Below are positions 63,811 through 64,000 of a DNA stretch of 64,000 nucleotides, piece by piece. Origin of the DNA: Membranipora membranacea (lineage: Eukaryota; Bryozoa; Gymnolaemata; Cheilostomatida; Membraniporidae); assembly GCA_914767715.1 (NCBI GenBank), contig OU612068.1:17234001-17298000 (forward strand), read 5' to 3'. A model generated the notes under the pieces. The model worked only from the letters and a program-made list of their open reading frames with translations, had not been told where the DNA came from and did no database searches. Numbering within the stretch: the stretch's first letter is position 1; the number at the start of each line of letters is the position of its first letter. The position numbers were made by a program, and so were the translations under genes.

Positions 63811-64000
63811 CTGAAAACGAGAAATGACAAGTTTTTTTAGATGTGTGGCAGTTGAGATCATTTGGATATTATGGGACACCTTTTCTTTTGAGATTTGTTT
63901 ATGAGTACTACACTACACATGACTCATTCTGATGAAAAAAGAAACACTAAAAGTGGATGTTATTTATGTTGATTTTACCAAAAATCAGTTGAAACGAGTA

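Overview
This window looks like nuclear DNA from an invertebrate animal. Genes are split into many short exons with GT..AG introns, the sequence is AT-rich, and small inverted-repeat transposons, tRNA-derived SINEs and retrotransposon fragments are scattered through it. The three intact genes are metazoan families (SLC38 amino-acid transporter, HBP1 transcription factor, Ig/FN3 cell-surface receptor). The sequence alone does not fix the phylum; a sponge, cnidarian or other non-vertebrate animal would all fit. There is no sign of bacterial genes or operons.

Layout. (1) 1949-13621, plus strand: a complete 11-exon SLC38A11-like transporter whose splice phases all join, with a possible alternative first exon at 5319-5381. 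(2) 16007-18106, minus strand: a broken nicotinate-nucleotide pyrophosphorylase (QPRT) copy that keeps its introns but carries a stop codon and two single-base frameshifts. (3) 20329-21790, minus: a decayed, 5'-truncated LINE reverse transcriptase. (4) 23490-26404, plus: a tandem array of six exon-like units, each bounded by splice signals and each containing a hairpin with a GGGAGGC/GCCTCCC stem. The reading frame is not conserved, so this looks like a structured, spliced long non-coding RNA. It is the best candidate for something undescribed. (5) 26524-28352: a doubtful minus-strand gene around an 11-bp minisatellite. (6) 33132-44232, plus: two C2H2 zinc-finger exons followed, with matching splice phase, by a clear HBP1 gene (AXH domain plus HMG box), possibly one fused gene. 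(7) 47456-63810, minus, running off the right edge: the last 20 exons of a transmembrane receptor with Ig and FN3 domains, Thr-rich linkers and a His/Asn-rich tail with a basic cluster. HBP1 and the receptor are tail to tail.

Mobile DNA. An intron of the receptor carries a 1.67-kb insertion with 76-bp perfect inverted ends and a 5-bp target duplication. It holds BEL/Pao retrotransposon pieces in opposite orientations and sits 12 bases beyond an exon. A 99-bp near-perfect foldback element with a 9-bp target duplication lies downstream of the transporter. Several MITE, SINE and G-rich repeat families recur across the window.

The genes have no evident shared pathway. This is an ordinary animal gene neighbourhood with unusual RNA-like and mobile structures between and inside the genes. 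All exon coordinates were worked out by eye from splice signals and frame, so boundaries may be off by a base or two where signals are weak.
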